Part shown: positions 61,444 through 64,000 of the stretch, in pieces
How positions within the stretch are numbered: the stretch's first letter is position 1
Layout: every line of letters starts with the position of its first letter
Assembly: GCA_020310875.1 (NCBI GenBank)
Contig: MU260066.1
Location: 627,501-691,500 of the forward strand
DNA: 64,000 nt
Direction of reading: 5' to 3'
Origin: Ceratopteris richardii
Taxonomy: Eukaryota; Streptophyta; Polypodiopsida; Polypodiales; Pteridaceae
Position numbers and translations under genes: made by a program
Notes under the pieces: generated by a model
The model's input: only the letters and a program-made list of their open reading frames with translations
Databases searched by the model: none
Told to the model about the DNA's origin: nothing

Positions 61444-62258
61444 TTATACCTCCTTGACATTCTTTGGCCTAGGTAGCTCTGCAATAGCTCTAACTTTCTC
61501 TTCATCTGTGGATATGCCATTCTTTGACACAATATGTCCTAAAATCTTGCCTTGCCTGACCATGAAAACACATGTTTCTAGGTTCAGGAAAACTTGATAT
61601 TCTCTACATTTGTCAAAGATAGCCCTCAGCTCGGGGATATGTGTTTGTCTTATGTTGGAATGAGCACAGAGATCATCAACATAGACTTCCAGGTTCTTCC
61701 TCAAGAACTCTTTAAAGACATGGCACATCAACCTCTGAAAAAGGTAGTTGGCACATTAGCGAGACCAAATGGCATTACCCGAAAAGCAAATATGCCCCAC
61801 TCTGTGGCAAAAGCTAACTTGTGCTGATCTTCTGGAGCTATGGCCACTTGATTGTAGCCAAAGAAGCCATCAAAGAAGCTGTACACTTCCTTGCTTGCTA
61901 ATCTTTCTAGTAGATGCTCAATGATAGAAAGCAGATAGTTATCTTGAATGGTGGCTGCATTAACCTTCTTCAAGTTAATGCATACACGTAACTTTCCATT
62001 GTTCTTGGGCACCACTACGATGGGGGATACCCACTTAGTGTGCTCAATTTCATAGATGAATCCAACTTCAACCAAACGATCTATCTCTTCCTTGATTTTG
62101 GTAGCATAGTTATCATTGTATGTGTATGGCTTTTGCTTAGAGGGTTTGGCATATGAGGTCATGGGAATCATATGTGAGCATATGTCAGGGTCTACACCTT
62201 TCAAGTCCTTATAACTCCAAGCGAATACATCTCTGTATTCTCTTAGCAAGGCTATCAA
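61444..62258 (-). pseudogene. Gypsy-2 reverse transcriptase, frameshifted
   Basis: 61728-62258 has the RT start (SPIVVVPKNNGKLRVCINLK, FFDGFFGYNQVAIAPEDQ, MPFGLANVPTTF). 61444-61731 continues in another frame with the catalytic YVDDL. The shift lies near 61735-61740 at an extra A. A TAA-type stop near 61440 ends the second frame. Confidence 0.88.
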
Positions 62259-62278
62259 CTCTTGCTCCTCTTCCTCCG

Positions 62279-62689
62279 TCAGGTCATGTCCAATGTATGT
62301 GCATTTTTCTTCTCCTTCTCTATGGTTACAACAATTTTCTTGGTCTCTCCTGCTTGTGCGTCATGTTTAGGCATTCTCATCATGACTCTCCTATCTTCTA
62401 TCCCATACTTTTTGAATTTTTTAGGGACCTCAAATAAAGATTCTTCCTCCTCTGGTGTGACTTCTCTCTTCTTCCTCTTCTTGCCTTCATTCTTAAGGGT
62501 TACCTGTGTAGCTAATCTCACATCATTTGTAAGTTCTTCATGTCTCTGAGGGTGAGCTTCTACTTTGTAGAAATATTCCTCATCTGATGCAAAAGGTGGG
62601 TGCATAATGATTGACTCGAGTTCGGATTCACTTGCATCCTCGAATGCATCAGTGTTAGGTTCACATTCTTCAATAACCGAATCACACAT
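62279..62689 (-). pseudogene. Gypsy-2 protease-RT linker
   Basis: Acidic and basic linker (EDASESELES, KKRKKREVTPEEEESLFEVP, RVMMRMPKHDAQAGE) between protease and RT. It lines up with the shorter, damaged joint in Gypsy-1 near 46030-46200. A frameshift near 62300 separates it from the RT. Confidence 0.75.
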
Positions 62690-62710
62690 GATTGGCTCTA
62701 TTGTGAAGAC

Positions 62711-63619
62711 TCAAATGTCATAGCCATCCTCATCACAGTGGGATGTCCATTGTTCTTCATTGATGGCTACATCCATTGTTGCTAAAATTTCTGCCAAACC
62801 ATGAGGTTCAAATTCTTCGCCAGGAAATACTATAGGTGCATGGGCTGGGTCTTGAATTGATCTATGAGTTTCCTTTGCACCTACCTCTCTAGCTTTTTCT
62901 CTCTTCTCTTCTTCTACGGCTACTTTGCACATCCATAAGTGGGTGTCTTCATGCATCCATGAGGATCCTGATCCTATGGAATGCACTGACTCTGTATCAT
63001 CTTTAGCTCTATGGATGGGATTCCATTGAATAGGGGGCACATCTCTATGAGAGTAATCTTTGAGATTGACTTTGGTTGTAACACCTAAGTGTTGCAAATA
63101 CAAAGAATTGGTTCCCCAATCTTGTACCACTTGCAATTGCCGCATAAATGGTCTTCCCAAAATCATCTCATAGGCCTGATTCTTGCTAAAGTCACATATG
63201 GCAAAAGTATGCTCGAACTCAACGCCACATGTAGTGAGAGTTATTCCTTCTAGCAGTCCTAAGGGTCTTTCTATGTGACCATCGGCCATCTGCAATTTCA
63301 TTCTCATTGGCCTGAGTGCTGGCTTGCCCCAACGCTTCCATAGCAAAGTGGTAGCAATTGCTACTCCTACACCTGAGTCCAAAATTGCCTTGGTTGTGTA
63401 ACCCTGATGGGTAATGGGAAGATATGTGTTTCCTTGTTCTCCTTTGCTCATGTCTCCTATCTTGTCCAAAGGTATTTTTGGCACCGTTCTATGAGATCCT
63501 ACCTGGGAATGAGGTTTTGCTATGTCTGGCATTTGATTGGGTACATGTTTCCATAGTTCTAGCCTAATCTTGAGTAGCTCTTCTAAAGTAAGATTGCACT
63601 GCACTTTAGTGTTTTTCAC
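62711..63619 (-). pseudogene. Gypsy-2 canonical retropepsin
   Basis: 302 codons with the active site AILDSGVGVAIAT (Gly-Val where Gypsy-1 has Gly-Ala) and MILGRPFM. A stop near 62710 separates it from the linker. The upstream part (TLEELLKIRLELWKHVPN) corresponds to the end of the pol extension in Gypsy-1, showing that this region is one continuous frame in the family. Confidence 0.85.
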
Positions 63620-64000
63620 TATCCTCTGTTCTTAGGTATGATCAAGTCTTCGTTTCTTATCATGACCGTGGGTGCTCTCATACAAGTAGAATTAGCTATC
63701 CATGGGCGTGTGAAATGGGGTAGTTCCTGTAAGGAATTAGACTCAAAGTCTAATCTCTTGTGAGCTTGGGCACTCTCGTGCTCTCCATAGATGGAAGGAA
63801 TGCCTTGTGGGAATTGATCGTGCACGTCATCCACAAGTTAAATTGGAGGAGGATTTCCACTTTCTTTAGCCCTTAGAAATTATGGGGAATATCGATTCAT
63901 TGAAGAAGATGTGTCTAGTTTTGTGGAGTTAGGCACATAAGCTTCCTGGGAAGGAAGGCTTATTCTTCCACTTGCCTTGCCCTTACCTTGAGAGGCGGGG
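63620..64000 (-). pseudogene. Gypsy-2 pol extension, partial
   Basis: The frame 63619-63834 (DDVHDQFPQGIPSIYGE, RLDFESNSLQELPHF) matches the Gypsy-1 pol extension at about 47210-47420. More follows to the window edge with stops. Confidence 0.75.

Larger units (their letters stand above)
60430..64000 (-). mobile_element. Gypsy-2: second copy of the Gypsy-1 family, 3'-truncated, runs off the window
   Basis: Homologous to Gypsy-1 from about 44050 to 47600, in the same order and orientation. It stops abruptly at about 60430, within the first HHCC domain region, so the integrase core and extra protease domain are not present here. It continues beyond 64000 towards gag. It carries its own frameshifts and stops. 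Confidence 0.9.

Overview
The window looks like nuclear DNA from a large-genome land plant. It holds one interrupted BTB/POZ-type gene with plant-style GT-AG introns, one of them 11.5 kb long, buried in nested Ty1/copia and Ty3/gypsy LTR retrotransposons with plant-type primer sites (initiator tRNA-Met for the copia elements, tRNA-Asp-like for the gypsy element) and long microsatellites. Introns this long and this much transposon nesting would suit a fern, lycophyte or gymnosperm, but the species cannot be fixed from the sequence. No bacterial features are present.

Left part (1-24.4 kb). Positions 1-1.7 kb hold decayed LINE pieces. From 23598 down to 3851 on the minus strand runs one host gene, assembled here from 12 coding exons (2,640 coding bases, 879 codons plus stop). 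Every junction is GT-AG and every phase agrees. The product has a BTB/POZ domain, a BACK-like region, a long low-complexity middle, a cysteine cluster and a conserved C-terminal domain. Its two longest introns carry a truncated copia element (about 8.7-9.8 kb), a second decayed copia 3' half with an LTR (19.7-21.1 kb), another gag fragment (18.7-19.1 kb), tandem duplications and a miRNA-like foldback. The upstream region (23.6-24.4 kb) has two G-boxes, a telo-box and a weak TATA-like motif.

Middle part (25.4-36.4 kb). A degenerate minus-strand copia element (Copia-1) lies upstream of the gene. Its protease region was split by a 1,053-bp solo LTR with a perfect GTAGT target duplication and an array of 14 W-box cores. 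Next is a small minus-strand element with about 520-bp LTRs and only a decayed gag-like interior, which also holds a tRNA-like pol III head. It is inserted in an older repeat. A 1.3-kb complex of microsatellites follows.

Right part (36.4-64 kb). This is a nest. A plus-strand copia element (Copia-3: 5' LTR at 36.4 kb, coding remainder from 56.7 to 60.1 kb) is interrupted by a minus-strand copia element (Copia-2: 53.2-56.7 kb). Copia-2 is interrupted in turn by a minus-strand gypsy element (Gypsy-1: 5' LTR at 52.5-53.2 kb, genes down to 41.7 kb). The 3' LTRs of Gypsy-1 and Copia-2 are missing, and an unidentified 4.6-kb segment (37.0-41.6 kb) occupies that side. A second copy of the gypsy family (Gypsy-2) runs off the right edge.

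The most notable item is the Gypsy-1 family. Besides the usual gag, protease, RT, RNase H and integrase, it encodes a second retropepsin-like domain after the integrase and a duplicated HHCC zinc domain in front of the integrase core. Its leader carries an array of 20-bp palindromes with TCGCGA cores. I did not recognise this combination, though novelty would need a database search.
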